A DNA stretch of 64,000 bases. Origin: Rhodanobacter sp. Root480 (GTDB taxonomy: Bacteria; Pseudomonadota; Gammaproteobacteria; Xanthomonadales; Rhodanobacteraceae). Position 1 is the stretch's first letter; each line of letters starts with the position of its first letter. The stretch spans positions 2,274 to 66,273 of the forward strand of contig NZ_LMEX01000001.1 in assembly GCF_001426645.1 (NCBI RefSeq), read 5' to 3'. Under the pieces are notes generated by a model. That model was not told the DNA's origin. It made no database searches and saw only the letters and a program-made list of their open reading frames with translations. The position numbers and the translations under genes were made by a program. Positions 37,968 through 47,048 of this stretch are shown here, piece by piece.

Positions 37968-38000
37968 AAAAAAAGGGAGCCGTGAGGGCTCCCTTTTTTT
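37968..38000. terminator. Bidirectional rho-independent terminator
   Basis: A 14-bp stem AAAAAAAGGGAGCC / GGCTCCCTTTTTTT with loop GTGAG stands between the convergent pilU and BON-protein genes. Both sides have long A/T tracts, so it serves both directions. Confidence 0.92.
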
Positions 38001-38041
38001 GCCGCATCACCGCGGCCCCACAGCTGACGACAGCTGTTGTT

Positions 38042-38416
38042 TTACTGGCCAGCCGACGCATTCACCGTTATGCCGCTGGCATCCACGCTCTTGACGCCCT
38101 TGACGGACTTGGCCACGCGAACCGCGTCCAGCTTTTCCTGCGCCGAACCGACGGTGCCACTGAGGGAGACCGTGCCATCAACGGTGGTGACCGATATGTC
38201 GGTCGCCTTCACGGTCTTGCTGGTGCCGAACTCGGATTTGACCTTGGTGGTGATCCAGGCATCGGCCGCCTTGTCCGGCACGGTCTGGTTGCTGTGCTGC
38301 ATTGAGTCGTTGGCGCTGGCATCCTGTGCCGCGACCTGGCTGAGCGGAATCAGCGCAAATGCGGCGGTCAGGCCAGCGGCCAACACGGTGCGACGAATCA
38401 TGGACTGGTTACGCAT
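38042..38416 (-). CDS. BON-domain periplasmic protein
   Basis: The 124-residue protein has a signal peptide (MIRRTVLAAGLTAAFALIPLSQVAAQ after MRNQS) and a BON domain from about residue 50: DAWITTKVKSEFGTSKTVKA, TTVDGTVSLSGTVGSAQEKL and VKGVKSVDASGI. It resembles OsmY. Such proteins bind phospholipid or envelope components during osmotic stress. An alternative start is 38401. Confidence 0.88.
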   Translation of the reverse strand: MRNQSMIRRTVLAAGLTAAFALIPLSQVAAQDASANDSMQHSNQTVPDKAADAWITTKVKSEFGTSKTVKATDISVTTVDGTVSLSGTVGSAQEKLDAVRVAKSVKGVKSVDASGITVNASAGQ

Positions 38417-38599
38417 GGGCTCTCTCCTGCGGTGGGGGGGATCTGTCGATATGACAGCCGGTCGCCAACATCCCGGCGTCCGTGAGCACATGGCAACAGC
38501 CGCGCCGTGAACCTCGCGTGGGCACGAAAAGCTCCGGTTCAGCCCGCGATCACCGACGCGAAGAGAGAGTTACGTGCATGTTTTCCTGCCGTTACGGGA

Positions 38600-39355
38600 T
38601 CAATTGCGCGACTGCAGTTTCGACAGCAGGCGCAGCAATTCCAGATACAGCCAGACCAGCGTCACCACCAGCGCGAACGCGCCGTACCACTCCATGTACT
38701 TCGGCGCGCCCGACCGGGCGCCGGTTTCGATCAGGTCGAAATCAAGCACCAGGTTCAGTGCGGCGATGATCACCACCACGATACTGAAGCCGATGCCCAG
38801 GGTGCTGTTGCCGCTGATGAAATCCATCGAGTGGCCGAAGAAGCCCATCACGAAATTGGCGAGATAGAGAAGAAGCACGCCGCCGGTGGCCGCGACCACG
38901 CCCAGCTTGAATTTCTCGGTGGCGCGGATCAGCCCGCTGCGGTACGCCAGCAGCAGCGCCGCCATGGTGCCGAAGGTGAGGCCGACGGCCTGCATCACGA
39001 TGCCGGGAAAACGTACTTCGAAAATGGCCGACAGCGCGCCGATGAAGACGCCTTCCACCAACGCGTACAGCGGTGCGGTGAACGGCGCCCAGGTTTTCTT
39101 GAAGGTGGTGACCAGGGCCAGGATCAGGCCGCCGATCGCGCCGCCGAGAATCAGCGGATAGAGCGCGGGCGCACTCTCCGGGCCGCTGAAACGGCTCCAG
39201 CTGTACATCGCCCCGACCAGCACCAGGATCAGCAGCAGCCCGGTCTTGTTGACCGTGCCGTTGATCGTCATGGTGCTGTCGTCATGGGCAACCAGAGCGC
39301 CGCTGGCCGCGTCCAGGAAGGTGTTCTTGTTGATGGCCGGATTGCCGCTTTGCAT
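38600..39355 (-). CDS. Bax inhibitor-1 / YccA family membrane protein
   Basis: The 251-residue protein has seven hydrophobic helices and the conserved final part YMEWYGAFALVVTLVWLYLE. It belongs to the BI-1-like calcium/proton leak channel family (YccA/YbhL group). The cytoplasmic N-terminus (about 35 residues) is polar. No neighbouring gene suggests a specific partner. Confidence 0.88.
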   Translation of the reverse strand: MQSGNPAINKNTFLDAASGALVAHDDSTMTINGTVNKTGLLLILVLVGAMYSWSRFSGPESAPALYPLILGGAIGGLILALVTTFKKTWAPFTAPLYALVEGVFIGALSAIFEVRFPGIVMQAVGLTFGTMAALLLAYRSGLIRATEKFKLGVVAATGGVLLLYLANFVMGFFGHSMDFISGNSTLGIGFSIVVVIIAALNLVLDFDLIETGARSGAPKYMEWYGAFALVVTLVWLYLELLRLLSKLQSRN

Positions 39356-39459
39356 GATGAGCTCCTGAAGAAGTAGTGCTCATCTTAGAGCCTGCGGCGC
39401 GGAAGTCGACCGGTCCGGCCGCACTGGCGCCAAAGGCGGCGCCGGGCGGCGGAAAGCGG

Positions 39460-41247
39460 CTATTTCAGGACGGTCTGGCTAGTGATCACCATGCCATCGT
39501 CGTCGACGTGCATTTCCGCGTCGATACTGTCGACGCGCTCGGCCTGGGCCTTCATGACGGCGAACTGGGCTTTGGAACGAGCCGCGTTGGCGGCGGCCTC
39601 GGTTGCCGCGTCATCGTTGTCGGCACCCAGCGAGGAGTCGTCGCCGCGACTGATGGTCGCAGTTGCGGCGGCCAGGCTGTCGGCCTTGTCCTCCATCAGT
39701 TGCAGCCAGCTCAGGTACATCGCGCCGTTCAGGTGCATGCGCAGCATGCGCCCGGCGTCGCCCACCGGCGTGTTCAGGGTTTCGGCGAGCTTGGCGTCTT
39801 CGCCGGCACCGATGCCGATGGCCAGTGCATGCGGATTCATGGCCAGCCACGCCGGCTGACCCACCATGTTCGCCAGGTCCTGCGGCAGCGGTACCGGCTT
39901 GCTGTCCGCGGCGAGTTTCAGCCGCGCCAGCGACGGCACCATCATCTGGCCGGTGGCGAGCAGGCCGGTGGGGTTGGAGGTGGCCAGCACAAAGCGTCCG
40001 CTGAAGGTCGGCAGCGAGGTGTTTTTCGCGGCCACCATGGTGTCCAGCGCCACCCGCAAACCGAGCATGTCGCCGAACGGCGGAATGGCTGCCTGCTGCA
40101 TGGCGGCGCCGAGCTTGGCGAACTCGTCATTGAGATCGGTCAGCTTGGGGCAGGTGAATGGCTTGGCGGCTACCGCATCGGCCTGTGCCGACCAGAACGT
40201 GCGCAAGGACATGACCGGCAGCGCAATGCTGAGGTCGAACGGCGCGGTGCCGGCCGTGCCCAGACCTGGCAGATCCACCTTGAGCTTGGCAAAGGCCTCG
40301 CTGATGTCAGGTGCCAACGCGATGTCGAAGCGGGCATCCTGGTGTTTCGGGTCGAGCCGCGTGTAGCCAAAGCTCATCGCAGGCACGCGGGCGGCGATGC
40401 GCGCCGCGTCGATGGCGCAGCTGGGCGGCGTCTGCAACTGGTTGGCCACCGGTTCACCGGTCTTGGCCGACTCGGCCTTGGCCCGGGCCTTCTCGATGGC
40501 GCCGAACAACGGGTCGTTGCCACTGGCCAGCAGCGGCAGGGCGCGGGTCAGATCCAGCTGGCCGACCAGCCAGTCCTTGTAGCCCTTGGCCTTGGCCAGG
40601 GTCTTCAGGCGGCCATCATCCTGCAGGCTCTTTTTCGGCCGATCCAGGCCCAGCGCCTGACGCAGCAGGCTCGGTGTCGCCGTGTCGGGCAGCAGGGCGA
40701 TGACGGCCTGCTTGCCGACGATGGCCAGGATCACCTCGGTGCCCGACGCGGTGGAAACGTGGCGACGATAAGCCTGCTTGTCTTCCTGCGCGGTATCGAG
40801 TTTCTTGCCGTAGGCGGTTTCGAGCCGGGTGACGAACCCCTCGAACATCGCCGGGTCGCTGAGGTCGAACCGCAGCACCGGAGCCAGGCCCAGGCCGTAA
40901 AACGCGGCACGGCCCTTCACGTCGATGCCGGCGTGTGCGGCAAAGGTTTCGATGGTCTGGCCTTTCAGCTCGGTGCCGAACGCGCGCAGCAGGCGCGCGG
41001 TATCCGGATCCTTGGCGGCCATGTCGTCAGCCATGGCATTGAGCTGGGCCAGTTGGGCCGGCAACTGCGCGTCGGCCTGGGTCAGCAGGGCGGTGCGGGT
41101 GTCATCGTCCAGCGTCGCCAGGTTGGCCACCGCATACGGCGTGTCGGCAGGTACGAAAGCCAGCGGTGCGTTCTTGTCCTTGTGCGAGCAGGCCACCAGC
41201 ATGAAGCCGGCCAAACCCAGCGCGATGAAGCGCATCGTCGATCGCAT
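39460..41247 (-). CDS. Large uncharacterised lipoprotein
   Basis: The 595-residue protein has a lipobox (FMLVACSHKD), setting the start at MRSTMRF. The mature part begins FVPADTPYAVANLATLDDDTRTALL and is mixed alpha/beta with no motif I can name. Sections such as MNPHALAIGIGAGEDAKLAE and LRMHLNGAMYLSWLQLMED suggest two similar halves, as in DUF3352-like proteins. It probably lies in the outer membrane facing the periplasm. It is downstream of the pyrB operon on the same strand with a gap of about 110 bp. Confidence 0.7.
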   Translation of the reverse strand: MRSTMRFIALGLAGFMLVACSHKDKNAPLAFVPADTPYAVANLATLDDDTRTALLTQADAQLPAQLAQLNAMADDMAAKDPDTARLLRAFGTELKGQTIETFAAHAGIDVKGRAAFYGLGLAPVLRFDLSDPAMFEGFVTRLETAYGKKLDTAQEDKQAYRRHVSTASGTEVILAIVGKQAVIALLPDTATPSLLRQALGLDRPKKSLQDDGRLKTLAKAKGYKDWLVGQLDLTRALPLLASGNDPLFGAIEKARAKAESAKTGEPVANQLQTPPSCAIDAARIAARVPAMSFGYTRLDPKHQDARFDIALAPDISEAFAKLKVDLPGLGTAGTAPFDLSIALPVMSLRTFWSAQADAVAAKPFTCPKLTDLNDEFAKLGAAMQQAAIPPFGDMLGLRVALDTMVAAKNTSLPTFSGRFVLATSNPTGLLATGQMMVPSLARLKLAADSKPVPLPQDLANMVGQPAWLAMNPHALAIGIGAGEDAKLAETLNTPVGDAGRMLRMHLNGAMYLSWLQLMEDKADSLAAATATISRGDDSSLGADNDDAATEAAANAARSKAQFAVMKAQAERVDSIDAEMHVDDDGMVITSQTVLK

Positions 41248-41361
41248 GATGAAACCCCTGATGGATAGGTGGAAAGCGCGGCTATTATGCCCGTTTCCAC
41301 CCGTGCCGCATCGCAACACCGAAGCGGCGGCGCGCGCCATCACGTACCGCCGGATGCTTTC

Positions 41362-42288
41362 TCAGCGGGCCAGCACTTCGCACAACACGGCCATGCGCAC
41401 GAACACGCCGTTGCCCACTTGTTCGAGGATGCGCGACTGCGCCCCATCGGCCACTTCCGACGCGATCTCGATGCCCCGGTTGAGTGGCCCGGGATGCATC
41501 ACCAGGCAGCCCTTGGCGGCACGCGCCAGACGGCGTGTGTCCAACCCGTAGTGGTTGAAGTACGCGGCCTCATCGGGCAAATCCACGCTGGCCATGCGCT
41601 CTTTCTGCAGGCGCAGCATGATCGACACATCGGCGCCCTCGATCGCGGCGTCGAAGTCGTTGTAATAGCGGCAGTGGGGGAATTCGTCTGCCGCCGGCAT
41701 CAGGCCCGCGGGGCCGCACAGGCGGATTTCCTTCACCCCCAGCACGGTCAGCGCGTGGATGTCCGAGCGCGCGACGCGCGAGTGCTTGATGTCGCCGCAG
41801 ATCACCACTACCAGGTTCTCGAAATCCGGCCGGTGCTGGCGGATCGTGAGTACATCGAGCAGGCCCTGGGTGGGGTGGGCGCGGTTGCCGTCGCCGGCGT
41901 TGACCACCGAGACACCGCTCATCGCGTGGCGTACGAGTGCGTCGGGCGTGCCGGCTTCCTTGTGCCGCACGATGATCGCATCCAGGTGCATGGCTTCCAG
42001 CGTATGCAGCGTGTCGTACAACTCCTCGCCCTTGCTGGTGGACGAAAAGCTCAGGTCGAAATTGATGACGTCCGCGCCCAGCCGGCGCGCGGCCAGTTCG
42101 AACGACGTGCGGGTGCGGGTGGAGGGTTCGAAGAACAGGTTGAGCACGGTGCGCCCGGCCAGCACGTCCAGCTTTCGGGTGCCGTGTGCGCAGGCGTCGC
42201 GCAGGGCTTCAGCCCGATCGAGCAGGCGCTCGATGCTGATGCGGGGAAGGTGTTCCAGGGTGGTGAGGTGGCGCAGGCGAGGGCTCAT
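41362..42288 (-). CDS. pyrB: Aspartate carbamoyltransferase, catalytic subunit
   Basis: This enzyme of pyrimidine synthesis makes carbamoyl aspartate. The 308 residues include the carbamoyl-phosphate motif FFEPSTRTRTSFELAARRLG, the aspartate loop FSSTSKGEELYDTLH, NAGDGNRAHPTQGLLDV and the C-terminal HPGPLNRGIEI. There is no pyrI, pyrC or pyrR beside it. ruvX lies 26 bp upstream on the same strand. Confidence 0.96.
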   Translation of the reverse strand: MSPRLRHLTTLEHLPRISIERLLDRAEALRDACAHGTRKLDVLAGRTVLNLFFEPSTRTRTSFELAARRLGADVINFDLSFSSTSKGEELYDTLHTLEAMHLDAIIVRHKEAGTPDALVRHAMSGVSVVNAGDGNRAHPTQGLLDVLTIRQHRPDFENLVVVICGDIKHSRVARSDIHALTVLGVKEIRLCGPAGLMPAADEFPHCRYYNDFDAAIEGADVSIMLRLQKERMASVDLPDEAAYFNHYGLDTRRLARAAKGCLVMHPGPLNRGIEIASEVADGAQSRILEQVGNGVFVRMAVLCEVLAR

Positions 42289-42314
42289 GGAATCGGGTCG
42301 ACAGGTGGGCGGGA

Positions 42315-42761
42315 TCAGCGTGGTTCGGCGGTGGCCGGAACCGGCGGTTCGAGGAGCCAGTGCTCCAGAATGACGGCGGCGGCCTCGGCATCGATGTCGT
42401 CGGCGTGCCGGCGACGTTTCAGGCCGACGGAGCGGGCATGCGCGAAGCGGCGCGCCGCTTCCTGCGAACTGTGTCGCTCGTCGACAAGGACCACGGGCAC
42501 GCCGTAGCGCTCATGCAATTGCGTGGCGAACCGGCGCGCACCGCGGCTGGCCGGTTGTTCGGCGCCATCGAGCGTCAAGGGCAGGCCGACCACGAAGGTG
42601 TCCGGCAGCCAGGTCTTTTGCAGCGTGTCGATGACATGCCATTCGATGTTGCCGTCGCGCACTTGCGCGGTGGCCACGGCGCGGGCGCTGCTGGTGATCG
42701 TGTTGCCGACGGCGACGCCGATGATGCGGCTGCCGACGTCGAAACCCAGCGCGCAACTCAT
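42315..42761 (-). CDS. ruvX: Holliday junction resolvase-like protein RuvX (YqgF)
   Basis: The 148-residue RNase-H-like protein has GFDVGSRIIGVAVGN, VVGLPLTLDG and VVLVDERHSSQEA, all YqgF signatures. It acts in pre-16S rRNA maturation, and possibly on DNA junctions. The ATG overlaps the algH stop (ATGA), so the start is well supported. It is upstream of pyrB. Confidence 0.94.
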   Translation of the reverse strand: MSCALGFDVGSRIIGVAVGNTITSSARAVATAQVRDGNIEWHVIDTLQKTWLPDTFVVGLPLTLDGAEQPASRGARRFATQLHERYGVPVVLVDERHSSQEAARRFAHARSVGLKRRRHADDIDAEAAAVILEHWLLEPPVPATAEPR

Positions 42762-43327
42762 GCGTGGCCTGCGTACATGGAAAGCTGACGCGGGTCCACG
42801 CCAACCAGAGCGGCGGCTGCGGTCCAGCGGTCTTCCAGTGGCGTCTCGAACAGGATGTGGCTGCTGGCTTCGGCGGTGAGCCAGGCGTTGTCCAGCAGCT
42901 CCTGCTCCAGCTGCCCCGCTTCCCAGCCGGCATAGCCCAGCGCCATCACCGCCTGCCGCGGACCTTCGCCGGCGGCGATCGCCACCAGGATGTCGCGCGA
43001 GGTGGTGATCGACCACTCGGTGCTGACGCGGTAGCTCGACTCCCAGTTGCCGGTTTCGCGATGCAGCACGAAACCGCGCTCCTGTTGCACGGGGCCTCCG
43101 ATCAATACCGGTGAATCGGCCATTTCGATATCGACGCAGTCGAGCTTCATTTGCGCCAGCACGTCGCCCAACCGGTACTCGGACAGGCGGTTCACCAGCA
43201 GGCCGACCGCGCCGTTCTCGTCGTGCTGGCACAGCAGGGCCACGCCGCGCGAAAACGGCGGATCGGCCAGGTTCGGCATGGCGATCAGGAAATGGCCGGT
43301 GAGAATGTCGGCGGCAGGCGTACTCAT
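42758..43327 (-). CDS. algH: YqgE/AlgH family protein
   Basis: The 189-residue protein shows the AlgH pattern: LTGHFLIAMPNLADPPFSRGVALLCQH-type start, GAVGLLVNRLSEYRLGDVL, PVLIGGPVQQERGFVLH and ALGYAGWEAGQLEQELLDNAW. AlgH affects alginate and virulence regulators in Pseudomonas but its mechanism is unknown. It overlaps ruvX. The usual algH-ruvX order is kept. Confidence 0.92.
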   Translation of the reverse strand: MSTPAADILTGHFLIAMPNLADPPFSRGVALLCQHDENGAVGLLVNRLSEYRLGDVLAQMKLDCVDIEMADSPVLIGGPVQQERGFVLHRETGNWESSYRVSTEWSITTSRDILVAIAAGEGPRQAVMALGYAGWEAGQLEQELLDNAWLTAEASSHILFETPLEDRWTAAAALVGVDPRQLSMYAGHA

Positions 43328-43390
43328 GTGCTCATTGTAAGCCCGGCGCGCCGAATAACGTGCGAACGGGAAGTGACCGCCATGCCGGTT

Positions 43391-44254
43391 CTAGTGATTG
43401 CGCAGCACGTCGCCCGGCAGGAACTGCCAGGTGCGCGTGATGTACAGCTCGTCCACGGCGGCGTCCCTGGGCAGGGCCGGGAAAGGCGCCGCCAGCCGCA
43501 CGATGCGTTCGGCCGAGGCATCCAGCAGCGGATGCCCCGAACTCTTGATCACCTCGATCGTCTTGATACTGCCGTCGCGGCGCAGGCCCACGGTGAGCAC
43601 CAGGTCGCCGTACAGCTTGCGCTCGCGCGCCTGCTCCGGGTAGTTGAGGTTGCCCACGCGCTGCACCCGGTCGGACCATCCGCGCATGTAGCTGGCGTAG
43701 ACGTACTCGCGAGTGCTGGCGGAGATGAATTTCTTCTTCGGCCGCTTCGCCAGCGCCTCGGTCTGCTCGCGCAGCTCGGCGGCCAGCTGCGCCATCGTCT
43801 GCTGGCGTTGCAGGTCGGCGGCGGTCTGTGTCTGCGGTTGCGGCGCGACCTTGGTCTGCGCCGAATCGCTGGTCACCGCGAACGCGCTGGTGCCGGTGGT
43901 GGTGACCATGTGCGTGGGCGTGGCGTCGCGCGGAGCGGGTGTGGTCGCCTCCGTCGCCTTGGCCGCCGTGCCGGGGTCGGGCTTGGATAGCGCGCCGGAG
44001 TGCCGCTGCGACGGCCGTGCGGCCCGATCGCTCACACCGCCGCCGCTGTTGTTGGCCTGGGCCAGGAAGTCCGCCTGGTCCGGCGCCCGCTGGTTGGCCA
44101 CGTTGACCAGCGTCACATCCAGCGTCGGCAGCGCGGGCGTGGGTTTGGTGAAGTGGAACGTGATGCCCAGCAACAGCACGCCGTGCAGCAACAGCGAAAA
44201 CAGCATGGTGGCGCCGATCGCGTTCGGCGTCTCGTTGACGGTGACGGCATTCAC
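43391..44254 (-). CDS. TonB-like energy transducer
   Basis: The 287-residue protein has one N-terminal transmembrane helix (about 17-36, LFSLLLHGVLLLGITFHF), a periplasmic Ala/Thr/Pro/Gln-rich spacer and a C-terminal TonB domain at about 200-285 (YPEQARERKLYGDLVLTVGL, RRDGSIKTIEVIKSSGHPLL). The gshB stop overlaps its start (ATGA). No exbB/exbD are near. Pseudomonas TonB3, in the same position beside gshB-pilG, is linked to pilus function; a similar role here is inferred. Confidence 0.8.
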   Translation of the reverse strand: MNAVTVNETPNAIGATMLFSLLLHGVLLLGITFHFTKPTPALPTLDVTLVNVANQRAPDQADFLAQANNSGGGVSDRAARPSQRHSGALSKPDPGTAAKATEATTPAPRDATPTHMVTTTGTSAFAVTSDSAQTKVAPQPQTQTAADLQRQQTMAQLAAELREQTEALAKRPKKKFISASTREYVYASYMRGWSDRVQRVGNLNYPEQARERKLYGDLVLTVGLRRDGSIKTIEVIKSSGHPLLDASAERIVRLAAPFPALPRDAAVDELYITRTWQFLPGDVLRNH

Positions 44255-45228
44255 GCGGCGCGCGTTCCGGCAACGCGCTGCTCGATGACATCGAACAACT
44301 GGCCGGCGATATTGAGGCCGAACTGGTGATCAAGCTCCCGCACGCAGGTGGGCGAGGTCACGTTGATTTCGGTGAGGTAGTCGCCGATCACGTCCAGGCC
44401 GACGAACAGCAGCCCGCGCCGGCGAAGCTCGGGCGCCACCTGCGCCACGATCCAGCGATCGCGCTCGGACAGCGGCACGCCTTCGCCACGCCCGCCGGCG
44501 GCGAGATTGCCGCGGAACTCGTTACCTTGCGGTATGCGCGCCAGCGCATACGGCACGGGTTCGCCGTCGACCACCAGGATGCGTTTGTCGCCGGCAGTGA
44601 TTTCCGGAATGTATTTCTGCGCGATGGTGAGCTGTCGGCCGGCACCGTGGGCATCGCCGCCGAGCAGGGTTTCCAGCATCGAGTTGAGGTTGCTGTCGCC
44701 CGCCTTGACCCGAAAGATGCCCCGGCCACCCATGCCGTCGAGCGGCTTCAACACCACCTCGCCGTGTTCGGCGGCAAAGCGGCGCAGTTCGTCGGCGTCG
44801 CGCGCCACCAGGGTCGGCACGATGCACTGGGGGAAATCCATCGCGAACAGTTTCTCGTTGCAGTCGCGCAGCGCCTGCGGCTTGTTCACTACGGTGACGC
44901 CGGCGCGCTGGGCAACTTCGAGCACCAGGGTGTCGTTGATGAACTGAGCATCCACCGGCGGGTCCTTGCGCATCAGTACGACATCGATGTCGCGCAGGTC
45001 GCGCCATTGCGGCTCGCCCAGCGTGTACCAGTCGCGCGGATCGTCGCGTACCTGCAAGGCAGCCAGTCGCGTCCACGGCACGCCGTCGCGCAGGGCCAGG
45101 CTGGCCTGCTCGAAGTAGAGCAGCGAGTGCCCGCGACGCTGCGCCTCGAGCAGCATCGCGAAGCTGGTGTCCTTGGCGACCTTGATGGTGCTGATGGGAT
45201 CCATCAGCACCGCGACCGAAAGCGTCAT
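44251..45228 (-). CDS. gshB: Glutathione synthetase
   Basis: The 325-residue ATP-grasp enzyme joins gamma-glutamylcysteine and glycine. It begins with the MDPISTIKVAKDTSFAMLLE N-domain. The ATP site has ALRDCNEKLFAMDFPQCIVP, VLKPLDGMGGRGIFRVK and KRILVVDGEPVPYALARIP, with INVTSPTCVREL near the C-terminus. Full-length. Divergent from pilG, with a 365-bp gap. Confidence 0.96.
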   Translation of the reverse strand: MTLSVAVLMDPISTIKVAKDTSFAMLLEAQRRGHSLLYFEQASLALRDGVPWTRLAALQVRDDPRDWYTLGEPQWRDLRDIDVVLMRKDPPVDAQFINDTLVLEVAQRAGVTVVNKPQALRDCNEKLFAMDFPQCIVPTLVARDADELRRFAAEHGEVVLKPLDGMGGRGIFRVKAGDSNLNSMLETLLGGDAHGAGRQLTIAQKYIPEITAGDKRILVVDGEPVPYALARIPQGNEFRGNLAAGGRGEGVPLSERDRWIVAQVAPELRRRGLLFVGLDVIGDYLTEINVTSPTCVRELDHQFGLNIAGQLFDVIEQRVAGTRAA

Positions 45229-45593
45229 CGTATTTCTCCGTGGCGGGTATGGCGGACCGAGTGGCCCGCGGTCGCCATGTCATGCGTGAATGGTCGCCGA
45301 GACCACGCCATCGCCACAAGCGATTCCGGCCCTGCCGTGTGCGTTGCCTGCCGCTCACCGCCACATGCTGCCGATTTGCGTCACACTCGACATCGCCGAG
45401 CGGAGCGCTCTGTCATCATTGCTTGACAGTCTCGGCGAGCAGGCGGTAAACAGCAATGCGCGAGAGGCATTGCCCGAAAGCCTGTTTTCGAGCGGCCTTA
45501 TCTTTGCTGAATTTGTGCATGTACCCCAGCGGCATAGTAGTTGCTTGCCATCAAGGTCCATGCTGAGCTCGGTGCGCCACAGGGGGAGCTTGA
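45229..45593. other. Intergenic region between divergent gshB and pilG
   Basis: The gap holds no gene that I can support. A TTGACA at 45423-45428 with TAAACA at 45447-45452 (18-bp spacer) could be a promoter for pilG, since its -10 box is only a partial match. A ribosome site AGGGGGAG is present just before the pilG GTG. Confidence 0.4.
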
Positions 45594-46007
45594 GTGAATT
45601 TGAACGTGAGCGTTAACGGCCTCGCTGGACTGAAGGTCATGGTGATCGATGACTCCAAGACCATCCGCCGCACCGCGGAAACCTTGCTCAAGAAGGAAGG
45701 TTGCGAAGTGTTGACCGCGGTGGACGGATTCGAGGCATTGGCCAAGATCTCCGATCAGAAACCCGCGATCATCTTCGTCGACATCATGATGCCGCGGCTG
45801 GATGGTTATCAGACCTGTGCATTGATCAAGAACAATCCGCAATTCCGCAGCACCCCGGTCATCATGCTGAGCTCGAAGGATGGTCTGTTCGACAAGGCTC
45901 GCGGCCGCATCGTGGGCGCGGAACAGTATTTGACCAAGCCGTTCACGCGCGACGAACTGCTGGGTGCCATCCATAGCCACGTCGGCTCAGCGCATACCGC
46001 CGGCTGA
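45594..46007 (+). CDS. pilG: Type IV pilus response regulator PilG
   Basis: This single receiver domain of 137 residues is the CheY-like output of the Pil-Chp system. Phosphoacceptor Asp63 is in FVDIMMPRLDGYQT, the acidic pocket is in VMVIDDSKTIRRTAE, and Lys is in YLTKPFTRDELL. The start is GTG, supported by AGGGGGAG. It opens the chemosensory operon that controls pilus extension and retraction. Confidence 0.95.
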   Translation: MNLNVSVNGLAGLKVMVIDDSKTIRRTAETLLKKEGCEVLTAVDGFEALAKISDQKPAIIFVDIMMPRLDGYQTCALIKNNPQFRSTPVIMLSSKDGLFDKARGRIVGAEQYLTKPFTRDELLGAIHSHVGSAHTAG

Positions 46008-46029
46008 CTGCAGAGATCCAGGGGGTTCT

Positions 46030-46401
46030 GTGGCAACTATTCTCATCATCGACGATTCGCCGACCGACGTGCGTGTCTTCACCACGTTGCTCGAGCGCGC
46101 CGGTTATACCGTCATCGCGGTCAGCACCGCCGAAGACGGCATTGAACGCGTAAGGGCCGAGCTGCCCGACCTGGTCATCATGGACGTGATCATGCCCGGC
46201 ATGAACGGCTTCCAGGCCACCCGCATCCTCACCCGCGACCCGGCCACGGCCGGCGTCCCGATCGTGATGATCACCACCAAGTCGATGGAAACCGATCGCG
46301 TGTGGGGGCTGCGCCAGGGTGCGCGGGCCTTCATCACCAAGCCGGTGAATGAAAAAGAGCTGCTGGCCAGCATCAGCGGGTTGCTGCCGGGGGCGGCATG
46401 A
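46030..46401 (+). CDS. pilH: Type IV pilus response regulator PilH
   Basis: This is the second CheY-like receiver, 123 residues. Asp52 is in VIMDVIMPGMNGFQ, the acidic pair in LIIDDSPTDVRVF, and Lys in FITKPVNEKELL. The GTG start follows AGGGGG; an upstream ATG would fuse junk residues. PilH is thought to act as a phosphate sink for PilG. It overlaps pilI by ATGA. Confidence 0.94.
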   Translation: MATILIIDDSPTDVRVFTTLLERAGYTVIAVSTAEDGIERVRAELPDLVIMDVIMPGMNGFQATRILTRDPATAGVPIVMITTKSMETDRVWGLRQGARAFITKPVNEKELLASISGLLPGAA

Positions 46402-46937
46402 ACCAGGCGGTCAACCTCACGCCTTTCGAGATACTTGCCCATTTCGAGCGGAAGTCGCTGGCGCACGCCTCGGCTTCGCCCGACACGCTGGAGGCGCCGG
46501 GGCTTTGGCGCGGCATCGGCTTCCGGGTGGGCTCGCGTCTGCTGGTCAGTGGCATCGACGAGATCAGCGAACTGCTGGCGGTGCCACTGCTTACGCCGGT
46601 GCCGGGCACGCAGCCATGGCTGCTCGGCGTCGCCAACGTGCGCGGCAACCTGGTACCCGTCATTGACTTCGCCCGCTTCCTGTTCGGCGAACGCACGCTG
46701 CATACCGACCGTACGCGCCTGCTGATCGTGCGCCAGAACGGCGGCAACGTGGCGCTGCTGGTGGACGAGGTGTTTGGCCAGCGTACGGTCGACCAGGAAC
46801 AACGGACTCAGGCGATGAACGAGGACGATCCGCGCCTTGTTCGTTTCGTCGATGGTCGCGTGGGGGAGCAGCAGTTGGCGGTTTTCAGCATGAACCGACT
46901 GGTGCGCGCACCGGATTTTCGACAGGCCGCGGCCTGA
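46398..46937 (+). CDS. pilI: Pilus chemosensory adaptor PilI (CheW-like)
   Basis: The 179-residue CheW-domain protein connects PilJ to ChpA. Domain hallmarks are IGFRVGSRLLVSGIDEISEL, LLGVANVRGNLVPVIDFARF and GNVALLVDEVFGQRTV. It is about 10 residues longer than a typical CheW at the N-terminus (FEILAHFERKSLAHAS). It overlaps pilH by 4 bp. Confidence 0.93.
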   Translation: MNQAVNLTPFEILAHFERKSLAHASASPDTLEAPGLWRGIGFRVGSRLLVSGIDEISELLAVPLLTPVPGTQPWLLGVANVRGNLVPVIDFARFLFGERTLHTDRTRLLIVRQNGGNVALLVDEVFGQRTVDQEQRTQAMNEDDPRLVRFVDGRVGEQQLAVFSMNRLVRAPDFRQAAA

Positions 46938-47048
46938 CGCGTCACATCGAATACAAGAAGGACCGGGATCGGTTGGGACCGGAATCAGGGGCAACTGCTC
47001 CGCTGAGCGCCGCCACGAGCGGCGCTGCCAGAAGCGCAGACGGGTGAG

